Shown piece by piece: positions 26,094 through 33,661 of a DNA stretch of 64,000 nucleotides. Numbering within the stretch: the first letter of the stretch is position 1; each line of letters begins with the position of its first letter. Under the pieces are notes generated by a model. That model worked only from the letters and a program-made list of their open reading frames with translations, searched no databases and was not told where the DNA came from. The position numbers were made by a program, and so were the translations under genes. Source of the DNA: Synechococcus sp. KORDI-49 (GTDB lineage: Bacteria > Cyanobacteriota > Cyanobacteriia > PCC-6307 > Cyanobiaceae); contig NZ_CP006270.1 of assembly GCF_000737575.1 (NCBI RefSeq), positions 2,235,163 to 2,299,162 on the forward strand, in the 5' to 3' direction.

Positions 26094-26587
26094 TGGCGGC
26101 AAAGACCATTTACCTCGCCTCGCCGTATGGGTTCTCCGAACAGTGGAAGAGACTGCTGCTGCCGGAATTCATCCAGGCGCTTGAAGCCCTTGGGCTGGAG
26201 GTCTGGGAGCCCTTCTCCCGCAACGGTCAGGTGGATCTGGCGGAACCCGGCTGGGCCTATCGCGTGGCCCAGCGTGATGTTCAGGACGTGCGGGATGCCG
26301 ATGCGCTGTTCGCCATCGTGAACGGAACGCCTCCCGATGAGGGGGTGATGGTGGAACTGGGCGTCGCAATCGCTCTCGGCAAGCCGATCTTTCTGTTCCG
26401 CGACGACTTCCGCCGCTGCACGGACTCCGAGCATTACCCGCTCAATCTGATGCTGTTCGCAGGCCTGCCGGAGCAGGACTGGCAGGCCCATGTTCACGAG
26501 AGCCTGGCGTCCATCGGCGATCCCTCCAAAGCCCTTGCACGCTGGGCCCGGAACGACGGATCTCTTTCAACGGCCGCTGTCAGCTGA
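26093..26587 (+). CDS. Nucleoside 2-deoxyribosyltransferase
   Basis: A 164-residue protein of the Nuc_deoxyrib_tr family, which exchanges bases on 2'-deoxyribonucleosides or hydrolyses deoxynucleoside phosphates. It shows TIYLASPYGFSEQWKRLLLPE, DVRDADALFAIVNGTPPDEGVMVELGVAIALGKPIFLFRDD; the catalytic Glu sits in VMVELGVAIALGKP and Asp in NGTPPDEG. It is coupled to the upstream phosphoribosyltransferase and converges on cytidine deaminase (8-base overlap), forming a nucleobase/nucleoside salvage group. Confidence 0.88.
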   Translation: MAAKTIYLASPYGFSEQWKRLLLPEFIQALEALGLEVWEPFSRNGQVDLAEPGWAYRVAQRDVQDVRDADALFAIVNGTPPDEGVMVELGVAIALGKPIFLFRDDFRRCTDSEHYPLNLMLFAGLPEQDWQAHVHESLASIGDPSKALARWARNDGSLSTAAVS

Positions 26588-27011
26588 GACGGAATCCCTG
26601 AGGGATCAACGCTGCAAGGCGGCGGCTTCCGACGCCGTCGATGTGGATCTCCGCATCGCTGGGCAGCAGTTCCAGCATCACCTGCCGGCAGGCTCCGCAG
26701 GGCATGCGCAGGGCTGCGGTGTCCGCCTGATCATCCGTTTCGTCGCTGGCATCGATGCAGCTCACCGCAAGGGATGTGGGCCGCTTTCCCTGGGCAAGAG
26801 CGCTCGTCAGAGCCACCCGTTCGGCGCAGATGCTCAACCCGTAGCTGGCGTTCTCCACGTTGCAGCCATCGACGACGCTGCCGTCAGCACAGAGAACCGC
26901 CGCACCCACCCGGAAATTGGAGTAGGGGCAATGGGCCCGCTGTGCTGCAGAGCGGGCGCGGATCAGCAGCTGTTCAGGATCGGTCAAGGCAGCGACCTGA
27001 TGCTGTTTCAT
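26580..27011 (-). CDS. cdd: Cytidine deaminase
   Basis: A 143-residue homotetrameric-type cytidine deaminase producing uridine or deoxyuridine. The zinc site is NVENASYGLSICAERVAL (first ligand Cys, catalytic Glu) and PCGACRQVMLEL (two Cys). The substrate loop PYSNFRVGAAVLCADG is intact. The ATG at 27011 makes the start overlap the end of the upstream gene by 38 bases on the same strand. Confidence 0.95.
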   Translation of the reverse strand: MKQHQVAALTDPEQLLIRARSAAQRAHCPYSNFRVGAAVLCADGSVVDGCNVENASYGLSICAERVALTSALAQGKRPTSLAVSCIDASDETDDQADTAALRMPCGACRQVMLELLPSDAEIHIDGVGSRRLAALIPQGFRLS

Positions 27012-27429
27012 CCAGACGGGTGAAGGGTGTGTGCTGGCCGATCGCCACCAGCGTGGATCTGTTGCGGAGACTGAACCGCAGATCCGACCCGATGCTCAGA
27101 TCGCCCTCCACGACGGCCTTGGCATCGCGGGGCTGCTGGTTGACGGCGGTGGCGACAGGGCCGATCAGGGCCTGGAATGACCAGCGGTAGCTGACGGTTC
27201 CGTCCTCTGCAACGACCCCGTTCGGTGCGAGCAGGTCGTCGGCCAGCACAGAGAGCCTGCTCTCGATGACGTAGCGGGGTGAAACGTGAACAGCTCCCTC
27301 CCGATGCACCTCAAAGGTCTGGCCCTGCACCACACGCACCCCTGGGATGGGGCCGGGCGACCATCGGCTCTGGACGGCCTCGATGGTGCAGAGAAGCGGA
27401 GGAACCGCAGGAGTCGCCGCCAGAAGCAT
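26974..27429 (-). CDS. Conserved-looking protein of unknown function
   Basis: A 151-residue protein, starting MLLAATPAVPPLLCTIEAVQ, rich in predicted beta strands (GVRVVQGQTFEVHREG, YVIESRLSVLADDLL, SYRWSFQALIGPVA, VVEGDLSIGSDLRFSLRN). No motif recognised. It lies 9 bases after hemL and overlaps cdd by 38 bases on the same strand, an arrangement that fits a hemL-unknown-cdd operon. The N-terminus is weakly hydrophobic but not a clear signal peptide. Confidence 0.65.
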   Translation of the reverse strand: MLLAATPAVPPLLCTIEAVQSRWSPGPIPGVRVVQGQTFEVHREGAVHVSPRYVIESRLSVLADDLLAPNGVVAEDGTVSYRWSFQALIGPVATAVNQQPRDAKAVVEGDLSIGSDLRFSLRNRSTLVAIGQHTPFTRLDETASGRCLDRS

Positions 27430-27438
27430 CGGAAGCGG

Positions 27439-28755
27439 TCAGGCAACAGCCGCGAAGCTCTCGCGGAATGCATTCAGGGTTGCGTCGATGTCTGCGTCGG
27501 AGTGGGCCAGGGATGTGAAGCCCGCTTCAAAGGCGCTGGGTGCCAGATAGACCCCGCGCTCGAGCATGGCGCGATGCAGCTTGCCGAATCGTTCGGAGTC
27601 GGTGGCCTTGGCTTCCTCGAAATTGCGGACAGGGCCTTCACAGAGGAAGAAGCCGAACATGGCGCTGACGCTTCCGCCGGTGATCGGCAGCCCGGCCTCG
27701 GCGGCGGCGGCTTTGATGCCGTTGATCAGGGTCTCCGTGGTGGCCGCGAGCTTCTCGTAGGTGCCTGGCTGGCGGAGCAGTTCGAGGGTCTTGATGCCCG
27801 CGGTCATCGCCAGAGGATTGCCGCTCAGCGTGCCGGCCTGATACATCGGCCCGGCCGGAGCGACCATCGCCATGATGTCGGCCCGGCCTCCGTAGGCACC
27901 GACGGGAAGGCCGCCGCCGATCACCTTGCCCATGGTGGTGAGGTCCGGCGTGACGCCGAAGTGGGCCTGCGCTCCTCCATAGCTGATCCGGAAGCCGGTC
28001 ATGACCTCGTCGAACACCAGCAGGGCGCCGTGCTCCTTGGTGAGCTCCCGCAGCCCCTCCAGGAAGCCGGGCTCCGGCTGGATGAATCCGGCGTTGCCGA
28101 CGATCGGCTCGAGAATCACCCCGGAGATGGCGTCAGGGTTTTCGGCGAACAGCTGTTTGACCGCCTCCAGATCGTTGTAAGGGGCGGTGAGGGTGTTGGC
28201 CGTGGTGCTGCGCGGCACTCCGGGTGAATCGGGCAGTCCGAGGGTCGCCACCCCCGAGCCCGCTTTCACCAGGAACATGTCCGCGTGGCCGTGGTAGCAA
28301 CCTTCGAACTTGATCACCTTGTCCCGGCCTGTGAAGGCCCGCATCAGGCGGAGCACCGCCATGCAGGCTTCGGTGCCGCTGTTCACGAAGCGGACCATCT
28401 CCACGCTGGGGACGGCGTCGATCACCATCTCGGCGAGGGTGTTTTCCAGGGCGCAGGGAGCTCCGAAGCTGGTTCCCTTCTCGATCGCTTCCTGCAGGGC
28501 ACTGATCACCTCGGGGTGGGCATGCCCGCAGATCGCCGGTCCCCAGCTGCCGATGTAGTCGATGTACTTGTTGCCATCCACGTCCCACGCATAGGGGCCC
28601 TTGACGCGATCGAACACGATCGGCTGTCCGCCCACGGACTTGAACGCACGCACCGGCGAGCTGACTCCACCGGGCATCAGGCCCTGGGCTTCGCCGAAGA
28701 TGGCCTGGGAGCGGCTGGTGTTCAACACGGAAGTTGTCACGGGAACCGACGCCAA
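27439..28755 (-). CDS. hemL: Glutamate-1-semialdehyde 2,1-aminomutase
   Basis: A 438-residue PLP enzyme converting glutamate-1-semialdehyde to 5-aminolevulinate, the committed precursor of chlorophyll, haem and bilins. Typical blocks are [57 protein letters not shown] and the PLP-lysine region [17 protein letters not shown]. Length is standard. It forms the head of a minus-strand run with an unknown gene and cdd; about 120 bases separate it from glcD. Confidence 0.98.
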   Translation of the reverse strand: MASVPVTTSVLNTSRSQAIFGEAQGLMPGGVSSPVRAFKSVGGQPIVFDRVKGPYAWDVDGNKYIDYIGSWGPAICGHAHPEVISALQEAIEKGTSFGAPCALENTLAEMVIDAVPSVEMVRFVNSGTEACMAVLRLMRAFTGRDKVIKFEGCYHGHADMFLVKAGSGVATLGLPDSPGVPRSTTANTLTAPYNDLEAVKQLFAENPDAISGVILEPIVGNAGFIQPEPGFLEGLRELTKEHGALLVFDEVMTGFRISYGGAQAHFGVTPDLTTMGKVIGGGLPVGAYGGRADIMAMVAPAGPMYQAGTLSGNPLAMTAGIKTLELLRQPGTYEKLAATTETLINGIKAAAAEAGLPITGGSVSAMFGFFLCEGPVRNFEEAKATDSERFGKLHRAMLERGVYLAPSAFEAGFTSLAHSDADIDATLNAFRESFAAVA

Positions 28756-28876
28756 GAGGCTGATGCAAACCGTGCAACATCCTGACCCAGGAACGTCCGG
28801 ATGCGTCTGGAGTGTGTCTCGATCGCGGCCGCGGCACCCCGAAGCTGTTTAGCTTGACCCCAGCGCAGGTTGAGGT

Positions 28877-30328
28877 GTGCCCCACGACTGGACAGCGCTG
28901 GAGAGGGATCTCCGCCGTCATCTGCCGTCGCGAGCCGTGTTGGCGAAGCGTCAGGACCTGCTCAGCTACGACTGTGACGGTTTGACACTTGAACGCCATC
29001 GGCCCCCGCTGGCAGTGCTCCCGGAGACCACCGAACAGGTGTCTCACGTGCTGCGGTTGTGCCGGGATCACCAGGTTCCTTTCGTGGCCCGCGGCAGTGG
29101 AACCGGTCTTTCAGGAGGCGCTCTGGTCGATCAGCAGGCCCTGCTGGTGGTGACCAGCCGCATGCGCAGGATTCTTGATCTCGATCTGGAGAACCAGCGC
29201 ATCACCGTTCAACCCGGCGTGATCAACAGCTGGGTGACCCGGGCGGTTGCGGGAGATGGGTTCTACTACGCGCCCGATCCGTCCAGTCAGGTGGTCTGCA
29301 GCATCGGTGGCAACGTCGCGGAGAATTCCGGCGGGGTCCACTGCCTGAAGTACGGGGTCACCAGCAACCACGTCCTCTCCCTGGAAGTGGTGCTTCCCGA
29401 TGGAACGGTGACGCAGCTCGGCAATGGACTGGCGGAATCAGCTGAGCTGGATCTGCGAGGGGCCTTCATCGGCAGCGAGGGCACCCTCGGGATCGCGACG
29501 GCGATCACGCTGCGTCTTCTGCGGGCGCCGGAGTGCGTGAATGTTCTCCTGGCGGACTTCGAGACGATGGAGGCTGCCGGCGAGGCGGTGCGGGCCGTCA
29601 CCGCGGAAGGACTGCTTCCGGCGGGCATGGAGATCATGGACAACGTCACGATCAACGCCGTGGACGATTTCTTCGGCTACGACGAGTACCCCCGCGATGC
29701 GGCCGCGGTGCTCCTGATCGAGCTGGATGGCCAGGTGGCGGAAGTGCAGGCCTCAGCGGAGCGGGCTGAGCAGTTGTGTCGTCATGCCGGGGCCCGCGGC
29801 CTGCGCCTTGCTCAGGACCCCACGGAGTGCGCGGTGCTCTGGAAAGGGCGCAAGTCGGCCTTCTCCGCCGTGGGAAAGATCACTCCCACCTATTACGTTC
29901 AGGATGGTGTTGTTCCCCGCAGCAGCCTGCCGTCCGTGCTGGCCGCCATCGAACGCCTGAGCCAGGATCACGGACTTCCCGTCGCCAATGTCTTTCACGC
30001 CGGCGACGGCAACCTTCACCCCCTGATTCTCTACGACGCCGGTGAGCCGGAGGCGGAGTCGCGGGTGAAGCAGCTGGGCGCCGCCATCCTGAAGGAATGT
30101 CTGGCAGTGGGTGGCAGCATCAGCGGCGAGCACGGGATCGGGGCGGACAAGCGGTGCTACCTCGACTGGATGTTCGAGCCGGACGATCTCCAGACCATGG
30201 CTCTGCTGCGCAGCGCCTTCGATCCGGATGGCCGGGCCAATCCGGGCAAGGTCCTTCCGACTCCGAGGACCTGCGGCGAGTCCGCGAAGCGATCGGTGAC
30301 GCTTCCCACCGGGGTTGAGGTCTTCTGA
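28877..30328 (+). CDS. glcD: FAD-linked glycolate/lactate oxidase subunit GlcD
   Basis: A 483-residue FAD-dependent oxidoreductase of the GlcD type, oxidising glycolate from photorespiration (or D-lactate). The PCMH FAD domain is seen in PLAVLPETTEQVSHVLRLC, VARGSGTGLSGGAL and GGNVAENSGGVHCLKYG. The C-terminal FAD-oxidase domain has FHAGDGNLHPLI and GGSISGEHGIGADKR. The start is GTG at 28877 (protein begins MPHDWTALERDL). GlcE and GlcF partners are not adjacent, so physiological electron acceptor and substrate are inferred. Confidence 0.93.
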   Translation: MPHDWTALERDLRRHLPSRAVLAKRQDLLSYDCDGLTLERHRPPLAVLPETTEQVSHVLRLCRDHQVPFVARGSGTGLSGGALVDQQALLVVTSRMRRILDLDLENQRITVQPGVINSWVTRAVAGDGFYYAPDPSSQVVCSIGGNVAENSGGVHCLKYGVTSNHVLSLEVVLPDGTVTQLGNGLAESAELDLRGAFIGSEGTLGIATAITLRLLRAPECVNVLLADFETMEAAGEAVRAVTAEGLLPAGMEIMDNVTINAVDDFFGYDEYPRDAAAVLLIELDGQVAEVQASAERAEQLCRHAGARGLRLAQDPTECAVLWKGRKSAFSAVGKITPTYYVQDGVVPRSSLPSVLAAIERLSQDHGLPVANVFHAGDGNLHPLILYDAGEPEAESRVKQLGAAILKECLAVGGSISGEHGIGADKRCYLDWMFEPDDLQTMALLRSAFDPDGRANPGKVLPTPRTCGESAKRSVTLPTGVEVF

Positions 30329-30344
30329 TTCCCCTGCTGTCCGT

Positions 30345-31211
30345 TCAGATCAGCAGGTCGTCTTCGTCCTCCTCATCGGCGGGTGGCCAGTCGAGATCGA
30401 CGGACACGGGGGCATGATCACTGGGCTGCTCGTTGCCCCGCTCCTGTTTGTGGATGACGCAGCAGCGTGCCAGTTCCAGCAGTTCATCACACAGATAGAT
30501 GTGGTCGATGCGCCAGCCGCGGTCCCGGTCCCAGGCTCCGGTGCGGTAGTCCCACCAGCTCCAGTGGCCGCTGTCGGGTTCGAAGACCCGGAAGACATCC
30601 TGCAGCCGGTCACCGAGAGCGGCCTTGAGTGCCTCGCGCTCGGCTGAGCTGGCCATGATCCCCCCCGTCAGTCGGTCGGGGTCATGAATATCGCGGGCCT
30701 CCATCGCGATGTTGAAGTCCCCCACCATGCACAGGGGCTCTCCCCGTTCCGCCTGCGCGTCCAGATACCGACGCAGGCAGGCCAGCCAGCTCAGTTTGTA
30801 GGGGTATTTCTCCGATTTGAGCCCTGAACCGTTGGGCACATAGAGGTTCAGCACCCGGACACCGTCAAGCCTGGCGCTGATCACCCGCTTCTGTTCGCTC
30901 AGGGTTCTGGCGTCGGAATCATCGGGAAGCTCGCCGATGAATCCGCAGCGGACGTCCTCAAGCGCCTCGCGACTCACCATGGCCACACCGTTGTAGGCCT
31001 TCTGACCATGGATGCTCACCCGCCACCCCGCCGCTTCAAAGGCCTTGAGGGGAAACTGCGGATCATCCACCTTGGTTTCCTGCAGGCAGAGCAGATCGGG
31101 CTGGTTGGTCTCCAGCCAGCTCAGCACCTGGTCAAGCCGGGTGCGCACGGAATTGACATTCCAGGAGGCGATCTGCACGGCGCTGTGGCGTCTGGTCGAG
31201 ACGCTTAGCAT
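30345..31211 (-). CDS. xth: Exodeoxyribonuclease III
   Basis: A 288-residue (or 277 from the GTG at 31178) EEP-family nuclease acting as AP endonuclease and 3'-exonuclease in base-excision repair. Conserved motifs: IASWNVNSVRTRLDQVLSWL, LLCLQETKVDD (metal-binding Glu), YVPNGSGLKSEKYPYKLSWL, GDFNIAMEARDI, WRIDHIYL and SDHAPVSVDLDW. The short C-terminal tail DEEDEDDLLI is acidic. Because homology starts at VQIASWNVN, the GTG at 31178 may be the true start. Confidence 0.94.
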   Translation of the reverse strand: MLSVSTRRHSAVQIASWNVNSVRTRLDQVLSWLETNQPDLLCLQETKVDDPQFPLKAFEAAGWRVSIHGQKAYNGVAMVSREALEDVRCGFIGELPDDSDARTLSEQKRVISARLDGVRVLNLYVPNGSGLKSEKYPYKLSWLACLRRYLDAQAERGEPLCMVGDFNIAMEARDIHDPDRLTGGIMASSAEREALKAALGDRLQDVFRVFEPDSGHWSWWDYRTGAWDRDRGWRIDHIYLCDELLELARCCVIHKQERGNEQPSDHAPVSVDLDWPPADEEDEDDLLI

Positions 31212-31233
31212 TCAACGATCGTTATCTGCAGGG

Positions 31234-31527
31234 ATGATCCTCCGGTTCACCTCCGTCGCTCTGGTGTTGCTCGCCCAGGTCCCTGCGGTTCAGGCCCAGG
31301 TGGAAACCCAGTACCAGAACAGGGAGGAGCGTGAGATCTACGGAAACGGCGCTCAGGGTTCCGAAAGCGGTTCGATCCTCGATGCCACCAACCCCATGGA
31401 TCTGATCAACCGCATCCGACAGGCAGGTTCTCTCGACGACGCCACACCCCCTGCCGACGCCATCGATGCCGCGCTCAAGGCGCTGGAACTGCAGCCTGTG
31501 GAAGAGAAGCAGGTCGCCCAGCCCTGA
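31234..31527 (+). CDS. Small predicted secreted protein, function unknown
   Basis: A 97-residue protein with a signal peptide (MILRFTSVALVLLAQVPAVQAQ) and an acidic, polar mature part containing GNGAQGSESGSILDATNPMDLINRIRQAGSLDDATPP, a pattern I associate with small periplasmic proteins of marine picocyanobacteria but cannot assign. It is divergent from xth by about 22 bases and its 3' end overlaps the convergent TPR gene by 53 bases. Confidence 0.7.
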   Translation: MILRFTSVALVLLAQVPAVQAQVETQYQNREEREIYGNGAQGSESGSILDATNPMDLINRIRQAGSLDDATPPADAIDAALKALELQPVEEKQVAQP

Positions 31528-32281
31528 TCCGCAGGGCACTCAATCCCCAGGATGAGGCCAGCGTGTCGATGAGCTCATCGGCGTCACCATCGTTGCCTCG
31601 TCTCTCGCGTGCCTTCTCAAGCAGATCACTCACCTCATCCGCCTTCCCCTGTTCCTGGCGCAGCATGGCCAGAGCCAGAAGCGGCCGGGCATCCGTCGGT
31701 GACTCCTCAGCCAGCTGTTGATAAAGCCCGGCAGCGGCGTTGACCTGCCCACTCCGGCGCTGCAGGTCCGCGAGGAGCATTCCCATGTCCCCACGTCGCC
31801 CTGGCCCAAGGTTCTGGAAGCGTTGTGTGAGCAACTGAAGCGCCTGGGTCGTGCGTCCGTCCTGGATCTCCACGAGAACGCGCAGTTTGAGCACCTCCGG
31901 ATGATCGGGGTGCAGCCGCAGCAGTTGATCGAGGTCCGTTCGGGCTCCACGGCTGTCGCCGTTCAGCCGACGCAGGTCCGCCATCAGCAGAGCCAGTCCC
32001 AGGGATCCCGGTTCCTTCTCCAGGAGTGGGTGCAGCACCTGCTGCGCCTCCTGAAGTCGGCCCAGGGCCAGAAGTCTCTCCAGAAGCTGGCGCTGACCCT
32101 CGTCATCGAGTTGCTCATCCCCGAGCTTCTGCATCAGATCGCTGACCTCCCGGTCCACCACCAGACGGCTGCCGCGGGCTGCTGTCTGCGGAGCGAATGA
32201 TGCGGCCGTGAGCCAGCCCACCAGGCCGGCTCCCAGGAGAGCTCCCGCCAGCAGGATCAGGCGGAGCGGGCGGGGCATCAC
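31475..32281 (-). CDS. Membrane-anchored tetratricopeptide-repeat protein
   Basis: A 268-residue protein with an N-terminal membrane anchor (LRLILLAGALLGAGLVGWLTAASFA) and a helical TPR-type region: ERLLALGRLQEAQQVLHPLLEKEPGSLGLALLMADLRRLNGDSRGARTDLDQLLRLHPDHPEVLKL and a further repeat near residues 185-230. The layout resembles the CcmI/CycH-type TPR proteins of cytochrome c assembly, but nothing else links it to that pathway. An ATG one codon downstream (32278) is an equal start. The 3' end overlaps a convergent gene by 53 bases. Confidence 0.7.
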   Translation of the reverse strand: MMPRPLRLILLAGALLGAGLVGWLTAASFAPQTAARGSRLVVDREVSDLMQKLGDEQLDDEGQRQLLERLLALGRLQEAQQVLHPLLEKEPGSLGLALLMADLRRLNGDSRGARTDLDQLLRLHPDHPEVLKLRVLVEIQDGRTTQALQLLTQRFQNLGPGRRGDMGMLLADLQRRSGQVNAAAGLYQQLAEESPTDARPLLALAMLRQEQGKADEVSDLLEKARERRGNDGDADELIDTLASSWGLSALRIRAGRPASLPQAAVPAP

Positions 32282-32369
32282 AGCGCTGTCTGTGAGTGGA
32301 AGTCTGAAGAGGATTCAGGGTGCTGGCTACAGTCGGCCTGCGGGTTTTGCCGCCGCCCCAATCAATTTC

Positions 32370-33017
32370 ATGCGCAACCACCCGATTCCCCCGGTCACCG
32401 AACCGCTGCAGTACCGGGCGATCGGTTTGGTCCGCGGGACTTACACCCCGAAAGAGCCCGAGCAACTGACGCGAGGAGCCTTGCTCGACAGCAACGGCGT
32501 CGAACTGGAGACAGTGGTGCTCGGACGGGTGCTGACCCTGATGCGTCGGCATCTGGCCATGGATCAGTCCCATCTCTGGGTGGTCTACCCACGCTGCAGG
32601 GAGAGCGATCAACTGCACCTGCAGATTGCCGGGATCTGGGAGCCCAGCACCCTCGACCCGGATCAGAGTGATGCCGATGACACCCTGCCGGAAGGGGATG
32701 ACTACTTCTCAATCCGAGGTGAACTGATCTTCACCAAACCCGAAACGGGTGAGCTTGTGGTGAAGGTGCGTCAGCAACCCCGTGCGGATGGAACCCGCCC
32801 GCTTCCCTTCAAGCTGCAGATGAAGGGCGAACTCCCCCTGGAGCATCTGCGTCATTTCGTCAGTCTGGACATCCGCCGGCAGGGGCAGGAGCTGCATCTC
32901 GAGCGTCATGAGGTGATCGCACCGATGCCCACGCGCGGTGGCAAGACCAAGGGGGGGCGCGGCCAGGGGGGGCGGCGCGGTGCGGCGGCACCCCGGAGCA
33001 CCCGGGCCCGCGGCTGA
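32370..33017 (+). CDS. Conserved-looking protein with basic Gly/Arg tail, function unknown
   Basis: A 215-residue soluble protein. The folded part (residues 1-185: YRAIGLVRGTYTPKEPEQLTRGALL, LWVVYPRC, YFSIRGELIFTKPETGELVVKVRQQPR) is beta-rich; the last ~25 residues are a basic Gly/Arg/Ala tail (GGKTKGGRGQGGRRGAAAPRS), which could bind nucleic acid or phosphate groups. No named family recognised. It opens the tight plus-strand cluster to phoX; its TGA overlaps the ATG of the M41-type peptidase gene. The start ATG at 32370 gives MRNHPIPPVTEPLQY. Confidence 0.72.
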   Translation: MRNHPIPPVTEPLQYRAIGLVRGTYTPKEPEQLTRGALLDSNGVELETVVLGRVLTLMRRHLAMDQSHLWVVYPRCRESDQLHLQIAGIWEPSTLDPDQSDADDTLPEGDDYFSIRGELIFTKPETGELVVKVRQQPRADGTRPLPFKLQMKGELPLEHLRHFVSLDIRRQGQELHLERHEVIAPMPTRGGKTKGGRGQGGRRGAAAPRSTRARG

Positions 33018-33661
33018 TGGCGGAGGGCCAGGGATCCACGGGCACCCTCAGGGCCGCCATCGTCGTCGCAGCCATCACGGGGCTCGGTGCCTTCGGCCCG
33101 GTGATGGGGATCTCCCCGGCCTGGATTGTCGTGGTGGTCGGAGGCGGTCTGGTGGCTCTCAGTGTCGATGCCGCCAGCTGGCAGGGGATGGGTGGTCATC
33201 TGCTTGCTGAAGCGATGCCCGGTGGTGAGGGGCGACTGCGCCGCATCGCCGTTCATGAGGCGGGTCATCTGCTCATCGCCGAAGCGGAGGAGCTTCCGGT
33301 ACAGCGGGTGATGGTGGGAACCCTGGCGTGTCTGCGCGCGGGGCTGCGCAGCAGTGGAGCCACGGAGTTCACCGTTCCGGAGAGTGTGCGGATGCCGCTG
33401 GAGGATCTACGACGCTGGAGCCGTGTCCTTCAGGCCGGCATCGCCGCTGAGACCGTGATCTACGGCTCGGCTCGGGGTGGTGCCGATGACAGGGCCCTGC
33501 TGGGCCGCCTCTGGGGGCTCTCGGGGCATGACGTCGCCACGGCGCAGCGGGAGCAGCGTCGCGCCCGCCGCGAAATCGAGCAGCAGCTGCGCCAGGACCG
33601 TTCCCAGCTGGAGGATCGCGTCGGAACGCTTCTGGCGGAGGCTCCGAGGCTCGGACGATGA
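33017..33661 (+). CDS. Stand-alone M41-type membrane metallopeptidase (FtsH-like, no AAA domain)
   Basis: A 214-residue protein with two N-terminal membrane helices (about 12-30 and 34-52) followed by a peptidase-like domain. The zinc motif RRIAVHEAGHLLIAE gives His80, Glu81 and His84. Downstream, QAGIAAETVIYGSARGGADDRALLGRLW aligns with the FtsH block that ends in the third zinc ligand, here Asp157 or Asp158. The AAA+ ATPase domain of FtsH is absent. A proteolytic role at the membrane is inferred; substrates are unknown. It overlaps its neighbours on both sides (TGATG with the previous gene, ATGA with larC). Confidence 0.75.
   Translation: MAEGQGSTGTLRAAIVVAAITGLGAFGPVMGISPAWIVVVVGGGLVALSVDAASWQGMGGHLLAEAMPGGEGRLRRIAVHEAGHLLIAEAEELPVQRVMVGTLACLRAGLRSSGATEFTVPESVRMPLEDLRRWSRVLQAGIAAETVIYGSARGGADDRALLGRLWGLSGHDVATAQREQRRARREIEQQLRQDRSQLEDRVGTLLAEAPRLGR

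Noticed and set aside
28756-28876. Possible small gene or RNA between hemL and glcD
   Set aside because: The 120 bases contain no convincing ORF, hairpin or terminator; they probably hold only divergent promoters.
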